Below, piece after piece: positions 9,167 to 18,101 of a stretch of DNA of 64,000 nt. Location of the stretch: the NCBI GenBank assembly GCA_002270295.1, contig NISF01000002.1, positions 310,001-374,000 of the forward strand, given 5' to 3'. Position numbers and translations under genes: made by a program. This DNA comes from Enterobacter sp. 10-1 (lineage in GTDB: Bacteria > Pseudomonadota > Gammaproteobacteria > Enterobacterales > Enterobacteriaceae). Under the pieces are notes generated by a model, which had not been told where the DNA came from, searched no databases, and saw only the letters and a program-made list of their open reading frames with translations. Position 1 is the stretch's first letter. Each line of letters starts with the position of its first letter.

Positions 9167-9845
9167 ACTCCACCGCATCCGCGGCGTGAATGGCCGCGGT
9201 ATCAAATACCGGCAGCGGGCTGCTTTCTACGGGCACCAGCAGGCCAATCTCGGTGCAGCCGAAGATAACGCCTTCCGCCCCCTGCGCCGCCAGCGCCTCG
9301 ATAACCTGCAGGTAATAGTCGCGCGAAGCCTCGCTAAAGGTGCCGAGACAGAGTTCATCAAAGATAATCTGGTTGATCCGCTGGCGATCGTCAGCGGACG
9401 GAACCAGCGTCTCGATAGCAAACTGCTGCTGCAGGCGGCCGCGATAGAATTCTTGTTCCATGGTATAGCGCGTCCCCAGCAGGGCGACGTTGCGCATGCC
9501 CTTTTTCTCAATCGCCCGCCCGGTCGCATCGGCGATGTGCAGAAACGGCACGCCGCAGCGCGCTTCAACGGCATCGGCCACTTTATGCATCGTGTTAGTA
9601 CAGAGCACGATGCCTTCGGCGCCCGCCTGCTGCAGGCCCAGCGCCGCCTGCGCCAGCATATCGCCGGCACGTTCCCATTCACCGGCGGCCTGACAGGCTT
9701 CAATCTCATGGAAATCAACGCTATGTAACAACAGCCTGGCGGAGTGCAGCCCGCCCAAACGCGCTTTGATACCCTCATTGATCAGGCGGTAATAAGGAAT
9801 GGTGGATTCCCAGCTCATTCCCCCCAACAGGCCAATCGTTTTCAT
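9153..9845 (-). CDS. racX: Amino-acid racemase of the aspartate/glutamate racemase family (RacX/YgeA)
   Basis: 230 residues. The segments [15 protein letters not shown] (N-terminus), CTNTMHK (about residue 82) and GCTEIGLL (about residue 196) are the two catalytic loops of the family. In E. coli YgeA the first catalytic cysteine is replaced by Thr83 while Cys197 remains, and the same pattern is seen here. The E. coli enzyme has broad racemase activity on several amino acids. The place after lysR is as in E. coli (lysR-racX-araE), but 10 kb of sugar genes now separate racX from araE. Confidence 0.93.
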   Translation of the reverse strand: MKTIGLLGGMSWESTIPYYRLINEGIKARLGGLHSARLLLHSVDFHEIEACQAAGEWERAGDMLAQAALGLQQAGAEGIVLCTNTMHKVADAVEARCGVPFLHIADATGRAIEKKGMRNVALLGTRYTMEQEFYRGRLQQQFAIETLVPSADDRQRINQIIFDELCLGTFSEASRDYYLQVIEALAAQGAEGVIFGCTEIGLLVPVESSPLPVFDTAAIHAADAVEFMLS

Positions 9846-9947
9846 TATTCGCTCCTTTTATGGTTACCCCCCAGTGAAACAAACTTGTGATCAACTTTCC
9901 ACTTCTCCCGTCGATCGTTTCTTTTTAGAAAATTGTGGGATAAATTA

Positions 9948-9966
9948 AATGAAACATTGTTTCACT
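9948..9966. promoter_or_regulatory. KdgR box upstream of kdgF
   Basis: The 19 bases match the KdgR consensus AATRAAAYRNYRTTTYATT at 18 positions. The core reads TGAAACATTGTTTCA. It ends 18 bp before the kdgF start, a repressing position. KdgR is an IclR-family repressor released by 2-keto-3-deoxygluconate. Confidence 0.85.
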
Positions 9967-9984
9967 TAACCACAGGACCAGCGG

Positions 9985-10311
9985 ATGTTTATTTTTCATA
10001 AAGAGACCACCCTCGACGATCTGGGCAATGGCGTGACCCGGCGTATTCTGGCGCACGATGGCAAAATGATGGCGGTTGAGGTTAACTTTGACGCCGGCGC
10101 CATCGGGCCTATGCATAACCACCCTCACGAACAGCTGACCTACGTGCTTTCAGGCGAGTTCGAATTCACTATTGGTGATGAGAAACATGTGGTTAGCGCC
10201 GGCGACACGCTCTACAAGCGGCCAAATATTATGCACGGCTGCGTGTGCCTGAAGGCGGGAACCCTGCTGGATACCTTTACGCCCGTGCGTCAGGATTTTC
10301 TGCAAAGCTAA
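9985..10311 (+). CDS. kdgF: KdgF cupin, linearises unsaturated uronates
   Basis: A 108-residue single-domain cupin. The metal ligands lie in MHNHPHEQLTY (about residues 43-53) and in the second motif around IMHGC (about 90-94). KdgF speeds the ring opening of 4,5-unsaturated galacturonate, the product of oligogalacturonate breakdown, to 5-keto-4-deoxyuronate. A near-perfect KdgR box lies in its promoter. It stands alone in front of the togMNAB-like operon, which has its own KdgR box. Confidence 0.9.
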   Translation: MFIFHKETTLDDLGNGVTRRILAHDGKMMAVEVNFDAGAIGPMHNHPHEQLTYVLSGEFEFTIGDEKHVVSAGDTLYKRPNIMHGCVCLKAGTLLDTFTPVRQDFLQS

Positions 10312-10829
10312 TCTTCCCTGGGCATGTCCGGCATGCCCCTCCCCCGCCCGAGCAATCCCTCCTCCGCAATATTATTTGTTAAAAAATATGTGCAAACACA
10401 ATCATTAGTCGGGCAATAAAACATCGCAAACCTGCGCAGCTTCACCTTCCCGGCATCGCTCACCAGCCCTTATGGTCCGGACAAAACGCCCGCCATCTCA
10501 TTTTTTGAAACATCGTTTCGACTTCGATCACATTTCCGTTATGAATCGAATGACTCTGTAATAAATCGCAATAAAATAAATTTAAAACGGCGTTTTATAA
10601 AATTAAAGGCGCCGGGCATAGCAAAGCCGAACCGGTGCACGCTCAGCAGGGAGCTGCGGGTGACAAACCATGACAAAAACAGGGTCCAACAGGGAAGGAA
10701 GCGCCAGCACAGACACCAGCAACAGATCAACTTTTCCGGCTGATTTCTGCGCGGATGACGCACGCAGCTTGAAGTACGCCGGGTATAAACCGAATCCGTT
10801 TTACAAACTCGTAAGCCAGGTAGGTATGT
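10312..10829. promoter_or_regulatory. tog operon upstream region with KdgR box
   Basis: 518 bp without a supportable gene. The KdgR-type core TGAAACATCGTTTC lies at 10506-10519 (box 10504-10522). It is followed at once by a CRP-like right half, ATCACATTT (10527-10535). An overlap of KdgR and CRP sites fits the repression/activation interplay known for pectin genes. The remaining 290 bp up to the togM start form a long leader. I see no clear RNA structure in it. Confidence 0.65.
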
Positions 10830-11720
10830 ATGAATGAAAACAAGCTGCTGGGATTGGCATGGATATCGCCCTATATCATCGGGCTGATAATCTTTACCGC
10901 CTTTCCCTTTGTTTCATCTTTCTTCCTCAGTTTCACTGAGTACGATTTGATGAGTCCGCCGGTATTTAACGGCATTGAAAACTATCGCTACATGCTGACC
11001 GAAGATTCTCTCTTCTGGAAGTCTATGGGCGTCACCTTCGCCTATGTCTTTTTAACCATTCCGCTGAAGCTGGCCTTTGCGCTGGGCATCGCGTTTGTTC
11101 TGAACTTTAAGCTGCGCGGCATCGGTTTTTTCCGTACCGCTTATTACATTCCTTCGATCCTCGGCAGCTCCGTCGCCATCGCCGTGCTGTGGCGCGCGCT
11201 GTTCGCTATCGACGGCCTGCTGAACAGTTTTATCGGCGTGCTGGGCTTCGACCCGGTCAACTGGCTCGGCGAGCCGTCGCTGGCGCTGATGTCGGTGACC
11301 CTGCTGCGCGTCTGGCAGTTCGGTTCGGCGATGGTTATCTTCCTCGCGGCGCTGCAGAACGTTCCGCAATCGCAATACGAAGCGGCGATGATCGACGGCG
11401 CCTCGAAGTGGCAGATGTTTATGAAGGTGACGGTGCCGCTGATTACGCCGGTGATTTTCTTCAACTTCATTATGCAAACCACCCAGGCATTCCAGGAGTT
11501 TACCGGACCGTACGTGATAACCGGCGGCGGCCCAACCTACTCCACCTATCTGTTCTCACTCTATATCTACGACACCGCCTTTAAGTACTTCGATATGGGC
11601 TACGGCGCGGCGCTGGCATGGGTGCTGTTCCTGGTCGTCGCGGTATTTGCCGCTATCGCCTTTAAGTCTTCGAAATATTGGGTGTTCTACTCCGCCGATA
11701 AGGGAGGCAAAAATGGCTGA
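10830..11720 (+). CDS. togM: Oligogalacturonide ABC transporter permease TogM-like
   Basis: 296 residues, six hydrophobic segments, MalF/UgpA type. The cytoplasmic EAA loop (EAAMIDGASKWQMFMKV, about residues 190-206), which docks with the ATPase, is intact. It is the first gene of a permease-permease-ATPase-binding protein operon, the order described for togMNAB in Dickeya. A KdgR box upstream and kdgF, ogl and kdgM nearby support oligogalacturonides as substrate. Sequence alone would only say sugar ABC permease. It overlaps the next gene by 8 bp. Confidence 0.85.
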   Translation: MNENKLLGLAWISPYIIGLIIFTAFPFVSSFFLSFTEYDLMSPPVFNGIENYRYMLTEDSLFWKSMGVTFAYVFLTIPLKLAFALGIAFVLNFKLRGIGFFRTAYYIPSILGSSVAIAVLWRALFAIDGLLNSFIGVLGFDPVNWLGEPSLALMSVTLLRVWQFGSAMVIFLAALQNVPQSQYEAAMIDGASKWQMFMKVTVPLITPVIFFNFIMQTTQAFQEFTGPYVITGGGPTYSTYLFSLYIYDTAFKYFDMGYGAALAWVLFLVVAVFAAIAFKSSKYWVFYSADKGGKNG

Positions 11721-12615
11721 TATCCAACAAATTTCCGCGGCCCGGGACATCGCCGAGCGCGAGGTTGCCAGAACGCTGCGGCGTGAAAAAATGAACGCCA
11801 GCATCCGCTATGTGATCCTGCTGTTCGTTGGCCTGCTGATGCTCTACCCGCTGGTGTGGATGTTCTCGGCGTCGTTCAAACCGAACCACGAGATCTTCAC
11901 CACCTTGAGCCTGTGGCCCGCTCACGCGACCTGGGACGGGTTTATCAACGGCTGGAAGACCGGGACTGAATACAACTTCGGCCACTACATGCTGAATACC
12001 TTCAAGTACGTCATCCCGAAAGTGATCCTGACCATTATCTCCTCCACCATCGTGGCGTACGGCTTTGCCCGCTTCGAGATCCCGTGGAAGAAATTTTGGT
12101 TCGCCACCCTCATCACCACCATGCTGCTGCCGAGCACCGTGCTGCTTATCCCGCAGTACCTGATGTTCCGCGAAATGGGCATGCTGAACAGCTATCTGCC
12201 GCTGTACCTGCCGCTGGCCTTCGCCACCCAGGGATTCTTCGTCTTCATGCTGATTCAGTTCCTGCGCGGCGTGCCGCGCGATATGGAAGAGGCGGCGCAA
12301 ATTGACGGCTGCAACTCCTTCCAGGTGCTGTGGTACGTGGTGGTGCCGATTTTAAAACCGGCGATTATCTCGGTCGCGCTGTTCCAGTTTATGTGGTCAA
12401 TGAACGACTTTATTGGTCCGCTGATTTACGTCTATAGCGTCGATAAGTATCCGATCGCGCTGGCGCTGAAAATGTCCATCGACGTCACGGAAGGCGCTCC
12501 GTGGAACGAAATTCTGGCAATGGCGAGCATCTCCATTCTGCCATCCATCATCGTATTCTTCCTGGCTCAACGCTACTTCGTACAGGGCGTAACCAGCAGC
12601 GGAATTAAAGGTTAA
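11713..12615 (+). CDS. togN: Oligogalacturonide ABC transporter permease TogN-like
   Basis: 300 residues from the ATG at 11713, which overlaps the end of togM by 8 bp and has GGAG just upstream. MalG/UgpE-type permease with six membrane segments and an EAA loop (EEAAQIDGCNSFQVLWYVVV, about residues 192-211). It pairs with TogM to form the membrane channel. The operon position and KdgR control of the unit give the substrate. Confidence 0.85.
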   Translation: MADIQQISAARDIAEREVARTLRREKMNASIRYVILLFVGLLMLYPLVWMFSASFKPNHEIFTTLSLWPAHATWDGFINGWKTGTEYNFGHYMLNTFKYVIPKVILTIISSTIVAYGFARFEIPWKKFWFATLITTMLLPSTVLLIPQYLMFREMGMLNSYLPLYLPLAFATQGFFVFMLIQFLRGVPRDMEEAAQIDGCNSFQVLWYVVVPILKPAIISVALFQFMWSMNDFIGPLIYVYSVDKYPIALALKMSIDVTEGAPWNEILAMASISILPSIIVFFLAQRYFVQGVTSSGIKG

Positions 12616-12627
12616 GAGGGAAATATC

Positions 12628-13755
12628 ATGGCTGAAGTTATTTTCAAAAAACTGGAAAAGGTCTACTCCAACGGCTTCAAAGCGGTACATGCTATCGACC
12701 TGAAAATCGCTGACGGGGAGTTTATGGTGATCGTCGGGCCATCCGGCTGCGCCAAATCCACCACCCTGCGCATGCTGGCAGGCCTGGAAACCATCAGCGG
12801 CGGCGAAGTGCGTATCGGGGAGAAAATCGTTAACAACCTCGCGCCAAAAGCGCGCGGGATTGCGATGGTGTTCCAGAACTACGCGCTCTATCCGCATATG
12901 ACGGTGCGTGAAAACCTCGCTTTTGGCCTCAAGCTGAGCAAGCTGCCAAAGGATCAGATTGAAAGCCAGGTTAACGAAGCGGCAAAAATCCTCGAGCTGG
13001 AAGAGCTGCTCGACCGTCTGCCGCGCCAGCTTTCCGGCGGCCAGGCCCAGCGCGTGGCGGTTGGCCGGGCGATTGTTAAAAAGCCGGACGTGTTCCTGTT
13101 CGATGAGCCGCTCTCTAACCTCGACGCCAAGCTGCGCGCCTCAATGCGTATTCGTATCTCCGATCTGCACAAGCAGCTGAAGAAGTCCGGCAAACCGGCG
13201 ACCACCGTCTACGTCACCCACGATCAGACCGAAGCCATGACCATGGGCGACCGCATCTGCGTGATGAAGCTGGGCCACATCATGCAGGTTGATACCCCGG
13301 ACAATCTGTACCACAAGCCAAAAAATATGTTTGTCGCGGGCTTTATCGGCGCGCCGGAGATGAACATCCGTCCCTGCAAGCTGGTTGAGCGCGACGGCCG
13401 CCTGCATATGCACATCGGTGACGAACTGCTGCCCCTCAACGATGTGCTGCAGAGCAAAGCCGAAGGCTACAAGGACCAGACGCTGTTCTACGGCGTGCGC
13501 CCGGAGTTTGTCTCCATTGCGGACCAGCCGTTCGCCGAAGGCTGCGGCTCCGGCGAGATGGTTCGCGTGGAAAATATGGGCCACGAGTTCTTCGTCTATA
13601 TGAAGGTCGCCGATTATGAGCTGACCGCCCGCGTCCCTTCCGACGAAGCCAGGCCGATGATCGAAAAAGGTCTGCATCGTAAGGTCTATTACCGGTTCGA
13701 TCTCAACAAATGCCACCTCTTTGATGCGGCGACCGAACAGAACATCTCTCTGTAA
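12628..13755 (+). CDS. togA: ABC transporter ATPase TogA-like (MalK/UgpC family)
   Basis: 375 residues. Walker A GPSGCAKST (about 37-45), signature LSGGQAQRVA (about 135-144), Walker B VFLFDEP and switch His in VYVTHDQTEAMT are all present. They are followed by a C-terminal MOP/OB-fold domain (about 240-375) typical of sugar-importer ATPases such as MalK and UgpC. It powers TogMN. It starts 12 bp after togN and is followed within 16 bp by the binding protein gene. Confidence 0.9.
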   Translation: MAEVIFKKLEKVYSNGFKAVHAIDLKIADGEFMVIVGPSGCAKSTTLRMLAGLETISGGEVRIGEKIVNNLAPKARGIAMVFQNYALYPHMTVRENLAFGLKLSKLPKDQIESQVNEAAKILELEELLDRLPRQLSGGQAQRVAVGRAIVKKPDVFLFDEPLSNLDAKLRASMRIRISDLHKQLKKSGKPATTVYVTHDQTEAMTMGDRICVMKLGHIMQVDTPDNLYHKPKNMFVAGFIGAPEMNIRPCKLVERDGRLHMHIGDELLPLNDVLQSKAEGYKDQTLFYGVRPEFVSIADQPFAEGCGSGEMVRVENMGHEFFVYMKVADYELTARVPSDEARPMIEKGLHRKVYYRFDLNKCHLFDAATEQNISL

Positions 13756-13771
13756 TCACTGGAGTATTAAA

Positions 13772-15058
13772 ATGAAAAAAGTGCTCTTAAGCGCCGCAAT
13801 CTCCGCCACTCTGGGCCTGACCGCGCTACCTTCTCTGGCACAGGATGTCGACCTGCGCATGTCCTGGTGGGGCGGCAACGGCCGCCATCAGGTGACCCTG
13901 AAAGCGCTGGAAGAATTTCATAAGCAGAATCCGGATATTAACGTCAAAGCGGAATACACCGGCTGGGACGGCCACCTCTCGCGCCTGACCACGCAAATCG
14001 CTGGCGGCACCGAGCCTGACGTGATGCAGACCAACTGGAACTGGCTGCCTATTTTCTCGAAAAACGGCGACGGCTTTTACGATCTGAATAAGATGAAGGA
14101 CGTCATCGATCTCAGCCAGTTTGACGCGAAGGAACTGCAGTCCACCACCGTGAACGGCAAGCTCAACGGCATTCCCATTTCCGTGACCGCCCGCGTGTTC
14201 TACTTTAACGACGAAACCTGGAAAAAAGCCGGCGTCGCCTATCCCAAAACCTGGGACGAGCTGATGGCGGCGGGAAAAGCCTTTGAAAGCAAGCTAGGCA
14301 AGCAGTACTACCCGGTGGTGCTGGAGCACCAGGACACCCTGGCGCTGCTGAACTCCTATATGATTCAGAAGTACAACCAGCCGGCTATCGACGATAAAAC
14401 CAAAAAATTCTCCTACAGCAAAGAGCAGTGGGTAGAGTTTTTCCAGATGTATAAAAAGCTTATCGACAGCCACGTTATGCCGGATACCAAATACTACGCC
14501 TCCTTCGGCAAAAGCAATATGTACGAGATGAAGCCGTGGATTCAGGGCGAGTGGGCGGGAACCTACATGTGGAACTCCACCATCAATAAATACTCCGACA
14601 ACCTGAAGCCGCCGGCGAAGCTGGAGCTGGGTGAATACCCAATGCTGCCAGGAGCCACCGACGCCGGTTTGTTCTTTAAACCCGCGCAGATGCTCTCGAT
14701 CGGTAAATCAACGAAAAACCCGGAAGCGGCGGCAAAGGTCATTAACTTCCTGCTGAACAGCAAAGCCGGGGTCGATACCTTAGGACTCGAGCGCGGCGTG
14801 CCGCTGAGTAAAGTGGCGGTGCAGTACCTGACCGAAGACGGCACGATCAAGGCCGACGATCCGGCGGTTTCCGGGCTGAAGCTGGCGCAGTCCCTGCCGG
14901 CGAAACTCTCCGTGTCGCCCTACTTCGACGACCCGCAGATCGTAGCCCAGTTCGGCACCTCCCTGCAGTACATCGATTACGGGCAGAAATCCGTAGAAGA
15001 GACGGCGGCGGACTTCCAGCGTCAGTCAGACCGCATTCTCAAGCGCGCCATGCGCTAA
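13772..15058 (+). CDS. togB: Oligogalacturonide-binding periplasmic protein TogB-like
   Basis: 428 residues from the ATG at 13772. The start was placed there because GGAG precedes it and a signal peptide follows ([20 protein letters not shown], cleavage after SLAQ or nearby). It is a cluster-B type solute-binding protein of the family that binds oligosaccharides. The mature N-terminus (DLRMSWWGGNGRH) is typical of this family. It delivers substrate to TogMN-A. It is the last gene of the operon, with an intrinsic terminator 19 bp after its stop. Confidence 0.87.
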   Translation: MKKVLLSAAISATLGLTALPSLAQDVDLRMSWWGGNGRHQVTLKALEEFHKQNPDINVKAEYTGWDGHLSRLTTQIAGGTEPDVMQTNWNWLPIFSKNGDGFYDLNKMKDVIDLSQFDAKELQSTTVNGKLNGIPISVTARVFYFNDETWKKAGVAYPKTWDELMAAGKAFESKLGKQYYPVVLEHQDTLALLNSYMIQKYNQPAIDDKTKKFSYSKEQWVEFFQMYKKLIDSHVMPDTKYYASFGKSNMYEMKPWIQGEWAGTYMWNSTINKYSDNLKPPAKLELGEYPMLPGATDAGLFFKPAQMLSIGKSTKNPEAAAKVINFLLNSKAGVDTLGLERGVPLSKVAVQYLTEDGTIKADDPAVSGLKLAQSLPAKLSVSPYFDDPQIVAQFGTSLQYIDYGQKSVEETAADFQRQSDRILKRAMR

Positions 15059-15076
15059 TTACGCGTCCCCCGAACC

Positions 15077-15108
15077 TCCCCCGCGGCTCAGGCTGCGGGG
15101 GATTTTTT
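15077..15108 (+). terminator. Intrinsic terminator of the tog operon
   Basis: Perfect 8-bp stem TCCCCCGC/GCGGGGGA with a 10-base loop, followed by six T residues at 15103-15108. Confidence 0.9.
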
Positions 15109-15177
15109 CGCACGGCGCCCGTCACGAAAGGCAAAATCATCCCGCCGGGCTTTGCGACCGGGCGACCTGCTTTACCC

Positions 15178-16521
15178 TCAGAAGAGATATTTGAAGCGCA
15201 CGCGCGCGCCGTAGCGTTCGTCCGGGCCCGTGCTTTTCTCCGCCGACGAATCCAGCCACGAAGCGTAGGCGCCGAGGTAAATATTAAAATTCGTCATATC
15301 CATGATATTCGGCAGCAGCCATGAGGCATGCAGCGTGTGGATGTCATAACGCCCCGGGGCGAGCACGGCACAATCGTTGTCGCATTCTGCGCTGACCCCC
15401 GCCAGATTAAACTGGTCGATTTTGTTATGCGCATAGATGTAACCCAGCTCCACGCGATGCCATAACGCGTTGATACCGGCGCTGAAGTCCTGCTCATCCG
15501 TGGCATCAAGATAGGCGGTACTCAGATTCACCACCGCGCCATCCCGGGCATCGGTTTTCAGCGTGTTCCAGCTCATGGTCATGCCGTAGCCGGTACGGCT
15601 CGACTGATCGACCCAGCGGCCGCGCGGGTCCTGATAGCCGTAGGCGTTATTGACGAGGTTGCTCTCCAGCGCCGCCGCCGCCGACCACGCGCCGGACTGC
15701 CACGCCACCACCGGGCGCACGTAGACGACGTTTTTCTGGTTATCCAGCGCGTTGCCGTGATAGTTGCGATCGACAAAAAGCGTGCTGCCGTCTTCCACCA
15801 GCGTATTCACTTCAAAGTACCAGCTATCGAGGGTTTTACTCAGCAGGAAGTTGCCGCCGCTGCTGCTGCGACCGCGCCCCTCTTTCATCATGTAAATATA
15901 GCCGTAGCCGTCGCTGTAAAGATCGTTCGCCGTATTGCCGGAATATTCAATAAAGGTATCCTGATTAAGCGGGAACATATCATAGGCTTCGAAGCGGCCA
16001 ATTTTAATTTTCCAGTCATCCTGCTGACCAAAGAAAAAGGCCGCATCGTCCAGATTCATCTTGCCATTAATATCCGCCAGCGGCTGCACGCTGAAGCCTG
16101 CATACTTGCCATCAGCCCCTTTCCGCTGGCCATCAAAGCCGAGAAGAATACGCCCGTTAATATCCCAGCGTTCTTTTTTTCCCGGCGCCCAGCTTTTATT
16201 CGCGCTGGTTCTCACCGAGGTCAGGCTACCGCTGCGGCTGGCGCCGTCCATATTAAACTCAACGTCGCCATAAAATTTTAATTCGCCATAATCATTGAGC
16301 TGCAGCGTGGGTTTAGCCGCCGCGGCGCTGACCGCCGCGGCTGGCTTCTCCTGACGTTTTAGCGCACGAATCTCCGCCTCGGCGCTGGTCGCCCGCTGTT
16401 CGGTCTCCTGCAGCCGCTGCTCCATTTGCGCCAGCCGTTCCTCAAGAGATAACGACGGCCCGGCATAGGTCAGAGGGGTAAATAAAGACGTCAGCATGCA
16501 GCCGACCCAGATTTTATTCAT
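15178..16521 (-). CDS. Sugar-specific outer-membrane porin (ScrY/RafY/LamB type)
   Basis: 447 residues. A signal peptide (cleavage near TYAG, residue 21) is followed by a coiled coil of heptad-like repeats (LEERLAQMEQRLQETEQRA, about 26-45), as in ScrY and RafY, then an 18-strand-type beta-barrel ending in phenylalanine (FKYLF). The LamB-like signature around KIGRFEAYDMFP (about 175-187) is visible. It probably lets sucrose or a related oligosaccharide cross the outer membrane. It is the last gene of the invertase/permease cluster, 128 bp after the invertase, with a hairpin in that gap that could lower its expression. Confidence 0.85.
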   Translation of the reverse strand: MNKIWVGCMLTSLFTPLTYAGPSLSLEERLAQMEQRLQETEQRATSAEAEIRALKRQEKPAAAVSAAAAKPTLQLNDYGELKFYGDVEFNMDGASRSGSLTSVRTSANKSWAPGKKERWDINGRILLGFDGQRKGADGKYAGFSVQPLADINGKMNLDDAAFFFGQQDDWKIKIGRFEAYDMFPLNQDTFIEYSGNTANDLYSDGYGYIYMMKEGRGRSSSGGNFLLSKTLDSWYFEVNTLVEDGSTLFVDRNYHGNALDNQKNVVYVRPVVAWQSGAWSAAAALESNLVNNAYGYQDPRGRWVDQSSRTGYGMTMSWNTLKTDARDGAVVNLSTAYLDATDEQDFSAGINALWHRVELGYIYAHNKIDQFNLAGVSAECDNDCAVLAPGRYDIHTLHASWLLPNIMDMTNFNIYLGAYASWLDSSAEKSTGPDERYGARVRFKYLF

Positions 16522-16592
16522 CGGTAAACCCTTTTATTATTTAATAAAATAAAGTTTTTTAGTTATGGGTAAAGCACGACGATGATGACAAT

Positions 16593-16624
16593 AATAACCC
16601 GCCCATCGTCGAAGACGGGTTATT
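16593..16624. terminator. Hairpin between invertase and porin genes
   Basis: AATAACCCG/CGGGTTATT forms a perfect 9-bp stem with a 14-base loop. No strong T-run follows on the minus strand, so it is more likely an attenuator or mRNA-stabilising structure than a full terminator. Confidence 0.5.
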
Positions 16625-16649
16625 AACGACAGAATAAACAGTAATTATA

Positions 16650-18101
16650 TTATTCGAGCTGCCAGGCGCCGGCCTCAGATAAGCTGGCCGATCCGCTCCA
16701 GGCAAATAATGTTAATTCACGACGCGCGCCATCCGGATAAATACGGCTGCTGAGGCAGGCTTCACCATCATTAACGAAGACCTCCACGGAAGAGCTGTCG
16801 AAGAATACCCGTAGCCTGAGCGGCGCCCCGGCGGTTAACGGAACGCTGCGCACGCCGCACAGGCCATGCTGCGGATAATGGCGTTCCAGTACCAGGCGCT
16901 GCATCTGCGCATCAACGTAGACCCGCAGGCCGTCGCCGAAGCTGAGGCCATACTGCTCAGCGCTGCAACTGGCGCTATCCCAGTGCAGGATGACCTCCAT
17001 CGCCTCACAGTTTTCCACCAGCATGGTCTGCTGGTTTTTCAAGGTGCTCACCGGCCACGGGAACCATGCCCCGCGCAGGCTTTCGACCTCCTTAGCCGGG
17101 CGCATCTGCAGCCGGTTGTCCGCGCTCAGGCTCAGCTCGCGCGGCAGCGAGAGCATCCCCGCCCAGCCGTCCTGCTGTTCCGGCAGCGGCGATTCCCACA
17201 TATCCAGCCAGCCGATAACGATCCGGCGACCATCCGGAGCCAGGAAGCTCTGCGGCGCATAAAAATCATGCCCGCTGTCCATCTCAACAAACTCGCCTTC
17301 GCGCACAAAGGCGCCGCCGGGCTGCCAGTCGCCGAGCATATAGCCGCTTTGGAACAGGTTCCGATTCTGATAGCCCTGCGCCGCCATGCCCTGCGGAGAA
17401 AACATCAGCACGCGCCTGTCGTTGAGGGCAAAAAAGTCAGGGCACTCCCACATATAGCCCATCTCTTTTTCCGCCTCATCAAGCACGCCCGCGTCCTGCC
17501 ACTGGCGCAGATCGGCCGAACGGTACAGGCGCACCTGGCCGACATCGCCGAGGCGCGCGCCGACAATCATGTACCAGCTATCGCCCTCGCGCCACACCTT
17601 AGGATCGCGGAAATGGTGCAGCCCTGGCGGGGTATCGAGGACGATCCCCTGCCGCTCAAAGTGGATGCCGTCGCGGCTGGTCGCCAGGCACTGCACCTGA
17701 TAAAGGTTGGCCTCGTCGCTCGGATCGCCGTGGAATTTATGCCCGGTATAAATCAGCGCCAGCGTATCGCCGTCGACCACCGCGGAGCCAGAGAAACAGC
17801 CGTCTTTATCCTCCGGGCCTTCCGGCGCCAGCGCCACCGGCAGATGCTCCCAATGCACCAAATCTTTACTGCGCGCATGGCCCCAGTGCATCGGCCCCCA
17901 CTGCGTTGAGTAGGGATGATGCTGGTAAAAGGCGTGGTACCAGCCGTCAAACCACACCAGGCCGTTAGGATCGTTGATCCAGCCCGCGCGGGCGGCAAGA
18001 TGGTAGCGCGGGTACCAGCGCAGGTTCAGCGCGTCGCTTTTAGCCTGCAGTTCCTGTTCGGCGTTGCTAATTGAGTACGTCATAGTCTTCACTCTTTTCA
18101 T
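16650..18101 (-). CDS. cscA: Sucrose hydrolase / invertase, GH32 family
   Basis: 483 residues from the ATG that directly follows the permease stop (TGAATG). A second ATG at 18083 is also possible and would remove six residues. GH32 motifs are in order: WINDPNG with the nucleophile Asp (about residue 43), FRDPKV (about 165), and WECPDFF with the acid/base Glu (about 219), followed by a beta-sandwich domain. It hydrolyses a beta-fructoside. The neighbouring proton-symporter-type permease and CscR-like regulator point to unphosphorylated sucrose or a fructo-oligosaccharide. No fructokinase gene is in the cluster. Confidence 0.87.
   Translation of the reverse strand: MKRVKTMTYSISNAEQELQAKSDALNLRWYPRYHLAARAGWINDPNGLVWFDGWYHAFYQHHPYSTQWGPMHWGHARSKDLVHWEHLPVALAPEGPEDKDGCFSGSAVVDGDTLALIYTGHKFHGDPSDEANLYQVQCLATSRDGIHFERQGIVLDTPPGLHHFRDPKVWREGDSWYMIVGARLGDVGQVRLYRSADLRQWQDAGVLDEAEKEMGYMWECPDFFALNDRRVLMFSPQGMAAQGYQNRNLFQSGYMLGDWQPGGAFVREGEFVEMDSGHDFYAPQSFLAPDGRRIVIGWLDMWESPLPEQQDGWAGMLSLPRELSLSADNRLQMRPAKEVESLRGAWFPWPVSTLKNQQTMLVENCEAMEVILHWDSASCSAEQYGLSFGDGLRVYVDAQMQRLVLERHYPQHGLCGVRSVPLTAGAPLRLRVFFDSSSVEVFVNDGEACLSSRIYPDGARRELTLFAWSGSASLSEAGAWQLE

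Noticed and set aside
16866-17909. 347-codon plus-strand frame opposite the invertase gene
   Set aside because: It lies wholly within the GH32 gene, whose motifs are intact. The antisense translation has no family features.
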